From NCBI GenBank assembly GCA_004154925.1, contig QJNS01000051.1, positions 248,001 through 312,000 on the forward strand: 64,000 bases of DNA, given 5' to 3'. A program made the translations under genes and the position numbers. This DNA is from Monosporascus cannonballus (Eukaryota > Ascomycota > Sordariomycetes > Xylariales). Positions 25,873-36,682 of the stretch are shown here, piece after piece. Every line of letters begins with the position of its first letter. Position 1 is the first letter of the stretch. Below the pieces are notes generated by a model, which was not told the DNA's origin, made no database searches, and saw nothing but the letters and a program-made list of their open reading frames with translations.

Positions 25873-26407
25873 GCCGGAGCTCGCTGATATAATCCGAACG
25901 GACGTTGTAACATAGGCTTTTAGAATTTAAGTTAGAATTTCATTAAAGTATTATCGCGATATGTAACCTTTGCAGTTCTGCATTTATAGAGTTTTACTTT
26001 GCGGAAGAAGATACTGCTTTTACTAAAACAAACGTTAATTTCTATAAATCTGCTTGTTATTTAGTAAAATTAATTTTAATGCACTTCAATTCCGCCTTCT
26101 TTTGTTAAAAAAATCCAGGTAACCGAATGGTATAGGAGTCGGGATAAAGCGCCAATGTATCAGATTTTCACTTTTTATATGCATTAGTTTATCTAATTCT
26201 TATTTTGTAAATCATTATCGTATTTAATAAAAACAGGGCTAGGTTAAGTAATGAAAAGATACTTAATCTCCGCGAGGTGCTATCTTCATTATTCATTAAT
26301 CCTTCCTCTTATGCGCCACGAATGAGTGTGTTAACCGAGCTAAGCTAACCAAGAAGCGAATATAACAATTCTAATAGCATCTCCGAGCGTGAATCAAGGC
26401 CTATCCC
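25873..26407. other. Border and 3' flank of the VWA gene
   Basis: Starts as moderately AT-rich DNA and becomes balanced after about 26,250. It is the right half of the site into which the LTR-A element inserted. The last roughly 140 bp should contain the 3' untranslated region and poly(A) site of the VWA gene, but I see no clear signal. Confidence 0.5.
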
Positions 26408-27687
26408 TTACAAAGCAACAAGAGCCAAGAGGAGTCCTATCAAAGGCGCGCCAGCGGTGGCAATCCTGGCCGCCCCGGCGGTCACCATAGGCGGGATAGT
26501 GGACGTAGGCGTAGGCGTTGGCGTCCCTGATGGAATCGTGCCGTTAGTCGAGTTTGTTGGCGGCGGGGTCGTGGTCAGGTTGCAGCCCGCAATGCCCAGG
26601 GAAGAGTTCAGCGACACCTGGAACACCCCCTCGGCTGGGTCGTTCGTTTCGACCTCGAACTGCAGGTTGCCGGCGGAATCAGCAGTGTACGAGATGGACG
26701 CGGGATCGGTGCCGGCAGTCGAGTTGCTCTCCAGCGAATTGCCGGATGCGTCTTTAAGCTCGCCTTCCAGCGCCTGGCTCGACAGTGACTCGAAGGTAAA
26801 GACAAGCTGCTCGTCCGCCTGCGCGGCGTAGGTGAAGCTCACGGCCTGGCCGGCCCCGCTCAGCTTAGCGACGGTGACTCCCGGGAGCAGGACCTGCCCC
26901 GTGGCGACACTGTGGTCCGCGGCTGTTAGGCCGTTGGACAGGACGAGGAAGAGGAAAGACTGGACGGCCTCGGCGGTCGCGAACGAGGTGTAGGTTCCCC
27001 CGGTGCGGAGAATCGCCGCCAGCAGGTCAGGTTCGAAAAAGGACTCTGAAGGGGCGAGGAAGCCGAAGCTCACCCGGACGCCGGCGCTGCCAGCGCTCTC
27101 GATCTGCTGGATCAGGCCATCCGTGTCGAAGTCCTCTCCGTCGGTGAGCACCAAAATCCCAGACCGGTCGGCGGTTGGCCCATTGCCTGGCTTTGTGAGT
27201 TCACTGAGGGCCTTGTCGACACCACTGGTTAGGGTTACGTGTCAGCAGTCTGTCATGGGAGTTGGACTGTGGGAGGATAAGGGAAAGTTTTGACATACTC
27301 AGCAATCCAGGTGCCTCCAAAGCTGTCGATCGAGTCGAAAACGCCATCGGCTCCTGCCGGATCACCCAATGGGTAGATGACCCTAGCCTCATCGTCGAAG
27401 TCGACAACCGTGACTAGATCTGACTTCATGTTGCCTGTGGCCCCTGATCCGGTAATGAGTTGCTTGTTCAGAGACTTGCCGGCGATGATCCGGAGGTCGT
27501 TAGGGTCATTGAAGTCCATGGAACCGGAGGAATCCAGCACGATAGCGACCTTTCTCCCGCCGTTGGTAGGAGGCAGCTTTATCTGACACTCTCCGCTGTC
27601 CTGGCGGGTGAAGAGACCATTGCGGTACGGCGACCCGAGCGCCGGTGTAACTGCCAGAGCAGCCCCGAGCAGCCCGTGGAATTTCAT
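26408..27687 (-). CDS. Secreted VWA-domain protein, probably GPI-anchored, two exons
   Basis: Exons 27,687-27,299 and 27,224-26,408 join in frame to give 401 residues. Residues 1-19 form a signal peptide (MKFHGLLGAALAVTPALGS). A VWA domain at about 46-230 carries all metal-site (MIDAS) residues: D52-x-S54-x-S56 in DSSGSM, T126 in GGT, and D158 in LTDGED. The site is complete only if the intron is removed, which supports the splice. A beta-rich region with several N-glycosylation sequons follows (about 240-345). The C-terminus is a Thr/Pro/Ser-rich linker (TPTPTPTST) and a hydrophobic tail (LIGLLLALVAL), the usual GPI pattern. VWA domains bind ligands through a divalent cation, so a cell-surface or wall adhesion role is inferred; the ligand is unknown. 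GC-rich, unmutated, and the only convincing gene in the window. The start has good context (CGAACGCCATGAAA on the sense strand). Confidence 0.92.
27225..27298 (-). other. Intron of the VWA gene
   Basis: A 74-bp intron with GTATGT donor, a branch-like TGCTGACAC about 18 bases before the acceptor, and a CCTAACCAG acceptor, all standard for filamentous ascomycetes. Without removal the first exon runs into a stop at 27,253. Removal fuses GCTGA with TGGTGTC and reconstitutes the third MIDAS segment. Confidence 0.9.
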
Positions 27688-28243
27688 GGCGTTCGATGCT
27701 TAAACAGAGAGTCGGCAGGGTATTGAAGAAACGACTGGGTGGGTTACCCAGGTTGTAGGTAAAGGAAACGAGGGTTGTATTTTGCGAGATATTCCAACTC
27801 AAACGAAAGTCCAAGCCTGAGAGAACAAAGTATGGATGGCCATACATAGAGTGGACGACACTGCACCGGGTTATATATAGCTCCAGAACCCTTCCGGGAC
27901 GAGTAATGGGTCGGAGACCAGCATTCGGGACAATCACTTAGGCGCTGTGGCTGGTCGGACTCAAGGACAACGCCACACAACGCCAGCTCATTGCAGGCCC
28001 GAAGCTATATCGACCACTGCTAGCGCTAATGGGTTTCATAACTAGAGGGCTAGTCTCCAAATTACTCAGAGCACCCTGATTTATTAATGAACTTGATAAA
28101 AATATCTAAGATTTCCCATCTAAGCAGCAACAACTGCCGGAGTGATATTAAATATTTAAATAATAGTTATTTATTTTTAAAAATAAAGCAACTCGTTACA
28201 AGTCTGATTATATAGCATTTTCAATTAAAAACTTAGACAATAT
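27688..28243 (-). promoter_or_regulatory. Promoter and 5' leader of the VWA gene
   Basis: Balanced composition to about 28,060, then AT-rich. A TATATATAA box on the minus strand at 27,871-27,879 lies 184 bp upstream of the ATG. If transcription starts 25-40 bp below it, the leader carries an ATG at 27,847-27,845 whose frame runs past the main start and overlaps it out of frame, which could reduce translation. The true start site is unknown. Confidence 0.55.
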
Positions 28244-29016
28244 AAGGCTGCACCGATCAACGCCTCACCCTCTCAACGCGCCGCCATTCTCTATAAAAAA
28301 TCAACAAAATTGTATATTTATAACTAATTAACAAAAAATAGATATTAAAAAACTGCGAACAAAATAATAATTATGACCTTAAAATAGAACCATATATCGA
28401 ATATCACTGAAAAAATGTATATTTATATTAAGAAAATTATAGCTAAAGTTGTCAAAATCAAACATTAATATTTTCACAGACAAATTCTATAGCAAAGTGT
28501 TAAAATCGGACTCGTAAATTTATTTAACTGCGATTTCTTTTTCCATGAGCTACGAAAATATTCTATAAAACTATTGTATGGGTTTTCTCATATAAAATGT
28601 TCTCAAAATTTATTTCACTTTTCTTTTTTATATTATATATTTATATTTAATATGCATATTAGAAATAGAAAACGCAATTATAGAGATTTTATAATTACAT
28701 AAAAGTATTTAAAATTGTTTTTAATAGTATCAACATTAAAAAAGTTATGAATATATTTATTAATATATATAAATTTTATAATAAACAGTTTTAACAAATA
28801 TAATAAAATATTTATAAAATATTACCGAATTGTTACAATTTTCCAGATATTTTTACTCAATGGGGGGCTTAAAAGTGATATTAATATAGAAGGTTGCTTA
28901 TTTTTTAATTTTTACTCGAATTTTAAAGCATTATTAAAAGTATAGCGATTTTGACGATTTGGTGTGGGAAATCACCGGCGCGTTGAGAGAGTGCGACGTT
29001 CATCGGGATGGCGCTT
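28244..29016. mobile_element. Terminal-inverted-repeat element, non-autonomous
   Basis: Inverted ends of about 40 bp. The left core CTCTCAACGCGCCG (28,270-28,283) is repeated exactly in reverse at 28,976-28,989, and the outer parts (GATCAACG on the left, CATCGG on the right when read inward) are about three-quarters identical. The roughly 690 bp between are very AT-rich with no reading frame, so it is a MITE-like or internally deleted DNA transposon. Possible flanking duplications are short and unresolved. The family was not recognised. Confidence 0.75.
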
Positions 29017-29199
29017 GAATATAGAACGTATTATTTTACTTTTATCATTTTCTAATAAAATATAACTTAATAAATATTAATAATTATAAGTATTTGTTAT
29101 ATTATCCTTTTTATTCGCTATAAGGTTGACAAATCCAGTGCTAAACATTTACATAAGATGCGTTTATATCAGTTAGCGGAAAGGTTAAGAAAGCAGGTG
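29017..29199. other. AT-rich spacer
   Basis: Short AT-rich spacer between the inverted-repeat element and a GC-balanced block. No feature seen. Confidence 0.4.
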
Positions 29200-29930
29200 A
29201 TATAGTTAAGCATGAGAATATGTTGGCGTGACCCCACCTCGCCTTTTAAGGCTAATTAAACGCAGGGAATAGGGGCAGAGAAGAGGTTGGAGAGCCATTG
29301 CGCCATGGCTTGATTTGCAAGGATGCACTTGACTGTCTCTCGCCATTCAAGATATATTTCAGGCATCTAATTGGCACCTCGCAATCTAGTATGGTAGCTA
29401 GCCATTTCTTTTGGCATCGACCTTGTCCCGTCTTTGTTAGCCTTTTATCGTCCAAGTAATATCAAAAACAGCTGGCGAGGTTGGAGGCGATGCAGCCCAA
29501 CCATCTCTATCCATTGCCTGGTGCGAGCAATCTATTGTTAGACCTGTGGCTTGCCAAGATATTTTCGAGGGGCGACGTGGATCAAGGGCTGTGCTCATCT
29601 GGCGGGCTCTCTGGCCACTCTTTGATGGTGCAGAATGCGCCACTGCGGGCCTAGACTTAGAGTGCCTCTCAGCCCCGTCAAAGGGAAAGACAGAAATTTG
29701 CGATCCATTGATCGATACCCCCTGGGAGTTTCGGTTACAATCTCCACGCTTCTGCGGGCGAGAAGGGAAATGAGAGCACTTTCGAATTACCTTACTGTTT
29801 TTGTCTTACTCCCCTTTAGCTTCACTTCAAACCTTTTTCAATAGTGGTGCCATTTTTGGGCATGTCCAGCGGTTGGATGTGGGGCCAAGAGTGAAAGGGA
29901 AGTCTCAGCTGGCCGGGTGGACCATACTAC
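29200..29930. other. GC-balanced block without a recognised gene
   Basis: About 730 bp of normal composition, unlike the surrounding mutated DNA, so it is probably single-copy. Open frames up to 75 residues occur on both strands (29,252-29,455 and 29,437-29,643 on minus; 29,546-29,773 on plus), but none has recognisable domains, a signal peptide or convincing splice sites. It could be a gene remnant, an RNA locus or intergenic DNA of the VWA gene island. Both edges shift abruptly into AT-rich sequence. Confidence 0.5.
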
Positions 29931-30238
29931 AAAAATTAAGAATATGCCACCTTTTAAGTAGAGTTTATACGTCCAGTTAAAATGCTATTAAAAATGTATT
30001 TATAAGAGAGAGAAAGAGAAAAAAATAACTAAAATTGAGATTTTAATTATTAAATATACACGGTGATTAGCGTTAATTAAAGCTAGAATATTAAAAAAAG
30101 TGAGTTAAGAAAATTTTATAGTTTATAAATAAAGTATAAAGTTATAGTTTCAAAGTATAAATAAAATAAAAGGTTGTTCTAATAGTATAAAGTAATTATT
30201 ATACTTGTATATAAATTAAGTAAGTTTTATAATAATAT
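29931..30238. other. AT-rich spacer with a short GA repeat
   Basis: Includes a small purine repeat (AGAGAGAGAAAGAG near 30,006). Otherwise nothing seen. Confidence 0.4.
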
Positions 30239-30622
30239 TACTATCGAAGCTAAGACTAATCGTAAAAAATGGTCGGATTTATATAAGTGGGTTTCGTAAT
30301 TTAAATCTTTCTTGGCGGCAAAATTTAAGTAAATCCAAGCAGATTCAATCTTAGTTAATGGAATTAAATTTGTAATAGGTTCAAGATTTAATAAAAATCT
30401 ACTTAAATTATATAAAACATAATCATTTAATAATTCCATAATTTTAAAATATGTAAACTTATAAAATAATTTCTTTATTTAAAATATATTAATATTATGA
30501 AACATAATAATAATTTTAATATTATTATGATATTTAAGAAATTTTTGAAATGTTTTTATTAGTATAAATCAATACAATATATGTTTAATAATTAATTAAA
30601 CTTTTATCTATTATACGTGATA
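30239..30622 (+). repeat. LTR-A copy, candidate 5' LTR
   Basis: Sense orientation on plus. The first half matches the 42,075-42,470 subfamily (AAAAATGGTCGGATTTA, then a TTCTTGGCGGC block) and the last 70 bp are the mutated family end. It precedes a plus-strand pol relic, so it is a plausible 5' LTR for it. No matching 3' LTR was found at its other end. Confidence 0.6.
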
Positions 30623-31000
30623 AGATTTTTTTAAATAATACTTTTAAACCTTCAATAATATTTTAATATTAGAAAAATATGGTTTAGCATTTAAAAAAAT
30701 TAATTTAACAACTTTAACCTGGGATTAACAAGGAAATTTAATAATATATTAAGTAAATTAAAGCCGTTTCATTTACAAAAGTTATTTTTATTAAATTAAA
30801 GACCAAAAAGCCAAAACCGTATACCGGGAAAGGTATTTTCGAACTTTTTTAACTTAAGTATGTACTTATTTTCGACTATTTTTCTTAGTATATTAACAAA
30901 TTACAGCCGGGTTGTGGGAATGTATCTAGCGAAATATACAGTAGAGTAATTCGAACTCGTTATAAGGTATTACTCGGGAAAGAAATTCAGATAAACAAAA
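30623..31000. other. Leader region of the following retroelement relic
   Basis: AT-rich internal sequence directly after the LTR. No motif recognised. Confidence 0.3.
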
Positions 31001-34000
31001 TTTTTTTAATTAGTTTTTTCCGCTACATACTAATTTGGAAAATAATACATATAATAATTTCGGCAATTCGGAAAAGAAGTTTATTATGATATAACAAAGT
31101 TTTTAGTTAAAATCAAATAATTGGTTTTTAAAAACGTTATTATTTTTTAAACTGTTTCAATTACGACACGATATAAAAATAACTAAATTAACGCCTATAT
31201 TAATATATTTATTTGAATCGGATAACTAATAACGTTAAATAAATATAGTATAAAAACAGTTAAAATCGATAACCGTTAATTTGAAAAATGATAAAGAAAA
31301 GGCAATATGCTCTATAATTTAGCTATATTAAAGCCAACTGAAGAGAAACTCGAAACGCATTATTTATATTATATGGTATATCGTTAACACTTCTACAACT
31401 TAAAGCGGTTTATCGGAAATATAAAAGCGAAATTAAATATTAAAATTATAGTAAAATAAGATATTACTAAAATACTTATAAAGGGTTTCGACGACAGCGT
31501 AATTAAGCTCCTATTTTAGAAGGATGATTATTTAATCAAACTAAAAAGTTATTTAACAAAAAAAACAAAAATGTTAACAAATAATAATATTAATACGAGA
31601 AAGGCTTAGTAGAATAAAAGGTTTAATATAGAATGTAAAATATTAAAATATTAATTTAAAATGTATGTAAAAAGTAATAAAGCATATATCTTTGAATTTT
31701 TAATCGATATAATCGAATTTATATTATATATTAACATACGAGGAAAGGTTTTAGTAAAAACTAAATAAAAAGGGTTTATTATTCATATAATATATATATA
31801 TATAAAGAATGATTTAATATTCGTAATCGAACAGTGAAGAATAATGTAAATAAACGATAATATCGACATTTTCAAATTATTACCCTATAAAAAATCTATA
31901 AATAAGTATTTTAATAGAATGAGTTAAAACGATATTGATCTTAACATAAAATAAATTTAACATATAATAAAAGAATATTAAAAAGGGCTTATTATAAACT
32001 TGTATTTTTAATTAACATTTATTATAAACGCCGAAAAAATACTATGAAGAAAAAAATACGTATTCTTGTAGGAAAGCATAAAAAGACAATACTAATATAA
32101 TAGGATAAGATAATATATAATGAAGATACGAGTTAATTATTAAATAAAAAAGAAATTCTAATAGATAAACGAATTGATTGTTTAATAAAAAGTAAATTAT
32201 AAGAAAATTAAAAATAATTCATATAATATCAAGAGTGAATATGCTAATAAAAGCATTAAATAAAATAGCTTGATAAATTATATACGGAAACGCGAATACG
32301 ATTTAACAAATTGGAAACAAAGAAAAAGAATTACTCTTAAAAAGACGCAAATTAACGAAATTTAACAAAGGTAAAAAGTACTTTTACAAAAAGAATTTCT
32401 ATATGATAATAAAGGCAGTTTATAATTTTATTACGTTAAATATACGAATCGGAATATATTAGTATACTGTAAAGATAAACTACGAAATTGTGAATGAAAA
32501 ATATTTTATATTACACATTAATAATAAATTTAAATTATAACCGGAATAGGAGTTAAGATATTATCTAATTCCAAATATTGGAATTTAAGAGTTTTCTTAC
32601 GATAAAGAAAAAAATTAAAAACAAAATGAATGATTTGCAAATTTGTTTTTGAAAATAATACTAAATAAAGAGTTTCGATATCGTTTTATTTAAGAACTAC
32701 AATGTTATTTCAAAAAAGTTTAGAAATATATTAATATAAAATTTTGAATAATAAAGAGTAGAGGAAGTAAAATTTATTTTAGATTTTAACGATAAGTAGG
32801 ATTTTAAAAGACAAAAAATTAATATTTCATCGAAAAGAATAGCAAATACGAATATAAAATTACGATATATATCTTACAATGAAAAAAAGATATTTACAAC
32901 AATAAAAATTAAAAAAAGAGTATAAGGTATTGTTATTATTATTAAAACAGAATTTAGGTAAGTAAATAATAATTTATACTAATAAATAGAACTTTGGAAA
33001 CTTAGACTAATATATTATTATATCATTTTAAATATATATAGATATTCAAAAAAACTACCTAATCCGAAATTACAGAAATATGATAAATAGAATGATAAAA
33101 TGAGGTCTGAAAAAGGCTTATTTACAAGGTTTTACCTTATTTATATTTTAAATGAAAATAGGTTATACGTTTTAAAAAGTTACTTAATAAATTATTTCTA
33201 AAAAATACATTTGTTTTTTGAAATTATGTTTAAAGCACTGTTTTTTAAATAATTAAAGCATAAATAAATGAATATTTATAATCTATTACTTATAATTAAA
33301 TACTTTTGAAATTAAAAATCGGAGACTATTATTTTACATCATAAAATATAAAGTATAAATCTATCTTTATTAAAATAAGGAAATTAAGATTCAAAAATAC
33401 TTTTAAACGAATGTAAATTATTTAGATATTTTGATAATTTTTATAGAATATACAAACATAGTAGCAGCGTTTAAGAAAACAATACATTTTATATTACGGA
33501 TATATTTCTTTAATTTTATTTTATATTCTTGCTTTAAAATTTAATTTATTTTACAACTGAAGAAGTATATAAACTATATTTATAAGACGATTTAAAGTTT
33601 ATAAAATCTCAAATGATTAATTAACATAACAGAATAATTGCACAAATATAAAAAGAAGTACTATAAATATATTATGGTTTTAAAATATATTAAAATATAA
33701 CTAAAAATAATTATTATCGTTATGAAATAATAAACGTCAATTATAATTATACTGCGAATTTAAATAACGTTATATATAATTAAAAGCTAATAAAGATCTA
33801 ACAATATAAGTATTGACAAATTAATATTAATTATATGCGATTTAATAAATTTTGAAAAGTTTAATACTGAAATTCCGAATTACATATTAAAAGTAGTAAG
33901 TTATTAATTTAATCAGTAAGAAAATTATAATTTGTCGTATTCCTTTCTCATTAACTCTAAAAATCGAAAGTTTATTCCGTAATTTTAAAAAGAAAATTTA

Positions 34001-35690
34001 AATTTATTTTTATAACTTTTTACACATTTAAATTTCTTTTCAAAAAGAATTTTTATTAAGTTTGAATTTATACGCATTGTCAAAGTTTTAACAGTTTTGC
34101 CATAAGTAAGAAATTTACAAAAGGGTAATTACGATTAGCCGCAAAATAGTACACTTCGATTTTGTTATTATTTATAAAGAAATTCCAAATAACGGCAAAG
34201 TAGACGTTATAAATAAATAACTCAACTTGGAAAAAAAGCCGGGCGAATATAATATATTATGTTCGATAATATTACACAAAAAAACTTATATTTACAGGAC
34301 ATTACAAGAATAGGGATTATATTTTATAACATATAGCAAAAACTTGAAAAACATTGTATATTCTATTTAAAAATAAAACATTAAACAAATATTAAATTTT
34401 GGAAAAAGACTAGAAATATTTTGTACGATAAATGTATAAATACTAATTAAATATATATTTCAAAACCTTTAAATATTTAAAAAAGCTTTAAAATATTTAT
34501 TTCATTTGAAATAATAATACGAACTTGAAAATCATAATAATAATATAAATTTTATAATATAGCGGAAATATAACGATGTAAACTTTCTGGAAAATTATAT
34601 CTATTTTCAATGTTTTAAAAAGACAGAAACATTAAAGGTTATATTTTTTATGATTATTTTCCTTTAACCGGAACGACTAGTAACAAATAATATATTTCGA
34701 TAACCTTAATGGTAGCATCAATAGATTTACACAATCTCCTTTTTCGTAATATATAAAAAAGTATTACTGCCCAGTAAGTAATACACAGTTTTGTAAAAAT
34801 GTATTTTTAATATACATAGATTAACGTATGAAATCAATTTTAATAAAGAAATTACCTTTACTTTAAAATTTTAGCAAAACGTTATAATATAAATCTTTTT
34901 CAATTATAAATTAGATACTCTCTTTACATGATATAAACGTAAATAAATTAATCAATTGACTTAAATACTGAAAATATAGTTTTACTATTTTGTAATTACA
35001 TATAAGATACCTCGAAAAATGAATTATTTATTATTTAATTAACTTATAATACGAAATATTATAGAAATATTAAAATATTCTTAACAAACGCGCAATTTAA
35101 TTTTATATACGATGTTTGTAAAAATGTATAAAGCCGATTTATTAAAACTACAACATTATTTACGACGAAATAACTTAAATAGATAAATTCAAACATAGAA
35201 ATAAAAAGAAAACTTGAATGTAATTAAACAAGCAAATATTATAATTAAAAAAGTTAACAAGTTTAAACTTTTAAAACTAGAATAATATATTAAACTATTG
35301 TAAAAATTATTTCAACAAAAAAAATAATAAAAACATCGATTTTAAATAAATTATTCTCAATAGAATTACTAAAAAAATCTTAACAAATAATATCCTGTTC
35401 AAACCTTTACCAAAAGCTAAACTTTATCTTAATTTCCATGTTTTCTTACTTAAATTAACGGCGAATAGCATCAAGATTTAAATAAAACGTGATAATATAA
35501 ACTCAAAAAACGAAACTGCATATAAAATGAAAAATATTTTTGTCGTACAAAGAAACGAACGTACCCAGTAATTGTTTTAATAAAAAGAATATTCAGATAC
35601 CAAAAATATCTGAAAATCGGTAAAAAGTCTTATAAATACTTAATATTCATTGAAAAAACTTTATTAGCAGCGCCGAGACCGCAGATCACG
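31001..35690 (+). pseudogene. Chromovirus gag-pol relic, heavily decayed
   Basis: Plus-strand fragments of the LTR-A polyprotein. RNase H lies near 33,845-33,900 (TEIPNYILK). An integrase N-terminal zinc-domain stretch follows near 34,440-34,500 (FKTFKYLKKL). The post-integrase motif LPKAKLYLNFHVFLL is near 35,410-35,455, and a chromodomain remnant is near 35,565-35,670. RT and gag upstream (about 31,000-33,700) could only be inferred from position. More degraded than the element at 20-25 kb. Confidence 0.6.
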
Positions 35691-36302
35691 TCACCCTAAT
35701 CGAAATTCTTAAAAACGAATCATTTTTAAAACTTACCCAATAACGCGGTTACGGTAATTTCGACTTCCGTACGCCTTTATTCGTCTAATTTGCCCATTAA
35801 TTAAAGCCCGCAATTAACAATTTCAATATCTTTTTTATAAAAGATTTTCTTGATATCGTAAATGAAGAAAATGGCTAATAATCTTAATAATGGCGTCGTA
35901 TTTACATGCTAGATTTTCCTTTATTTTCTATTAAAGCTATAAAAGATTTTTCTTAACAACGGCTTTTTAATAATTTAAAATATCGTTTTTCTTTCCGAAA
36001 CGATATAAAAAGTTAATTCAAAAACTAAAACTCTCGCAATAACGGCCGTTTCTAATATATTTATTACAATGACGAATTCTGTTCATTATTTCGCATTTGG
36101 TAATATTTTCGAAATACGGCGTATGCAGCATTATTTCAAAACCAAATTTGACGGTATAAATAATCAAAGATTCTAGATATATTTTAAAATTAGGACGATT
36201 TCAAAACGTTCGGTTAACGACATAACTTACCATAATTAAAAATAAGGTTTATTAAGCCCAGAGGTTTAAAAGCAAAGTTTTTAAGAAAATAGAAATCGTA
36301 TT
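35691..36302. other. Less AT-rich unassigned segment
   Basis: Starts abruptly at about 35,680 (GCCGAGACCGCAGATCACG) right after the chromodomain relic, and contains more C and G than its surroundings. An LTR was expected here but none is recognisable. It may be a 3' noncoding region or another repeat. Confidence 0.35.
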
Positions 36303-36682
36303 TATGGCGGCTAAGGGTTTAATCAACTATTAAACCTAAGTCGTATAGGTTTATATTGGTGATATTATCGTAGAATTTTAAGTAATAAATATAATAATTC
36401 ATTACGTTCCATAATACCAAAGACGTTTTAAGTAACGAATTATTATTATAAGCTGTTGTTATTAAAACTATGATAATAAATATATTTATATAGTATAATT
36501 TATTATTTTTATTAATATTAATTGTAAAGGTTTTAGAATCTATTGCGTCGAATCCACTTCTAAAAGCTTTACTATCTATCCTATCGAATTGAACTTTAAA
36601 GGCTTTACGCTTAATTCCGTCCAATTATTACGTAACTTATGCTATTTAACTTAAAAATTCTTATTAGAACCGTTTCTTAACA
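36303..36682 (-). repeat. LTR-A copy, candidate 3' LTR
   Basis: Plus strand aligns to the start of LTR-A (CGGCTAAGGGTTTAATC, then AACCTAAGTCGTATAGG) and ends near CCGTTTCTTAACA. The middle differs from the 11,759 copy and matches 42,897-43,190, so it belongs to a separate subfamily. The open frame on its minus strand (36,319-36,624) is a by-product. It would be the 3' LTR of the minus-strand relic to the right. Confidence 0.6.

Noticed and set aside
26457..27726. Several plus-strand and alternative minus-strand open frames over the VWA gene
   Set aside because: All overlap the two VWA exons in other frames; high GC content makes such shadows common.
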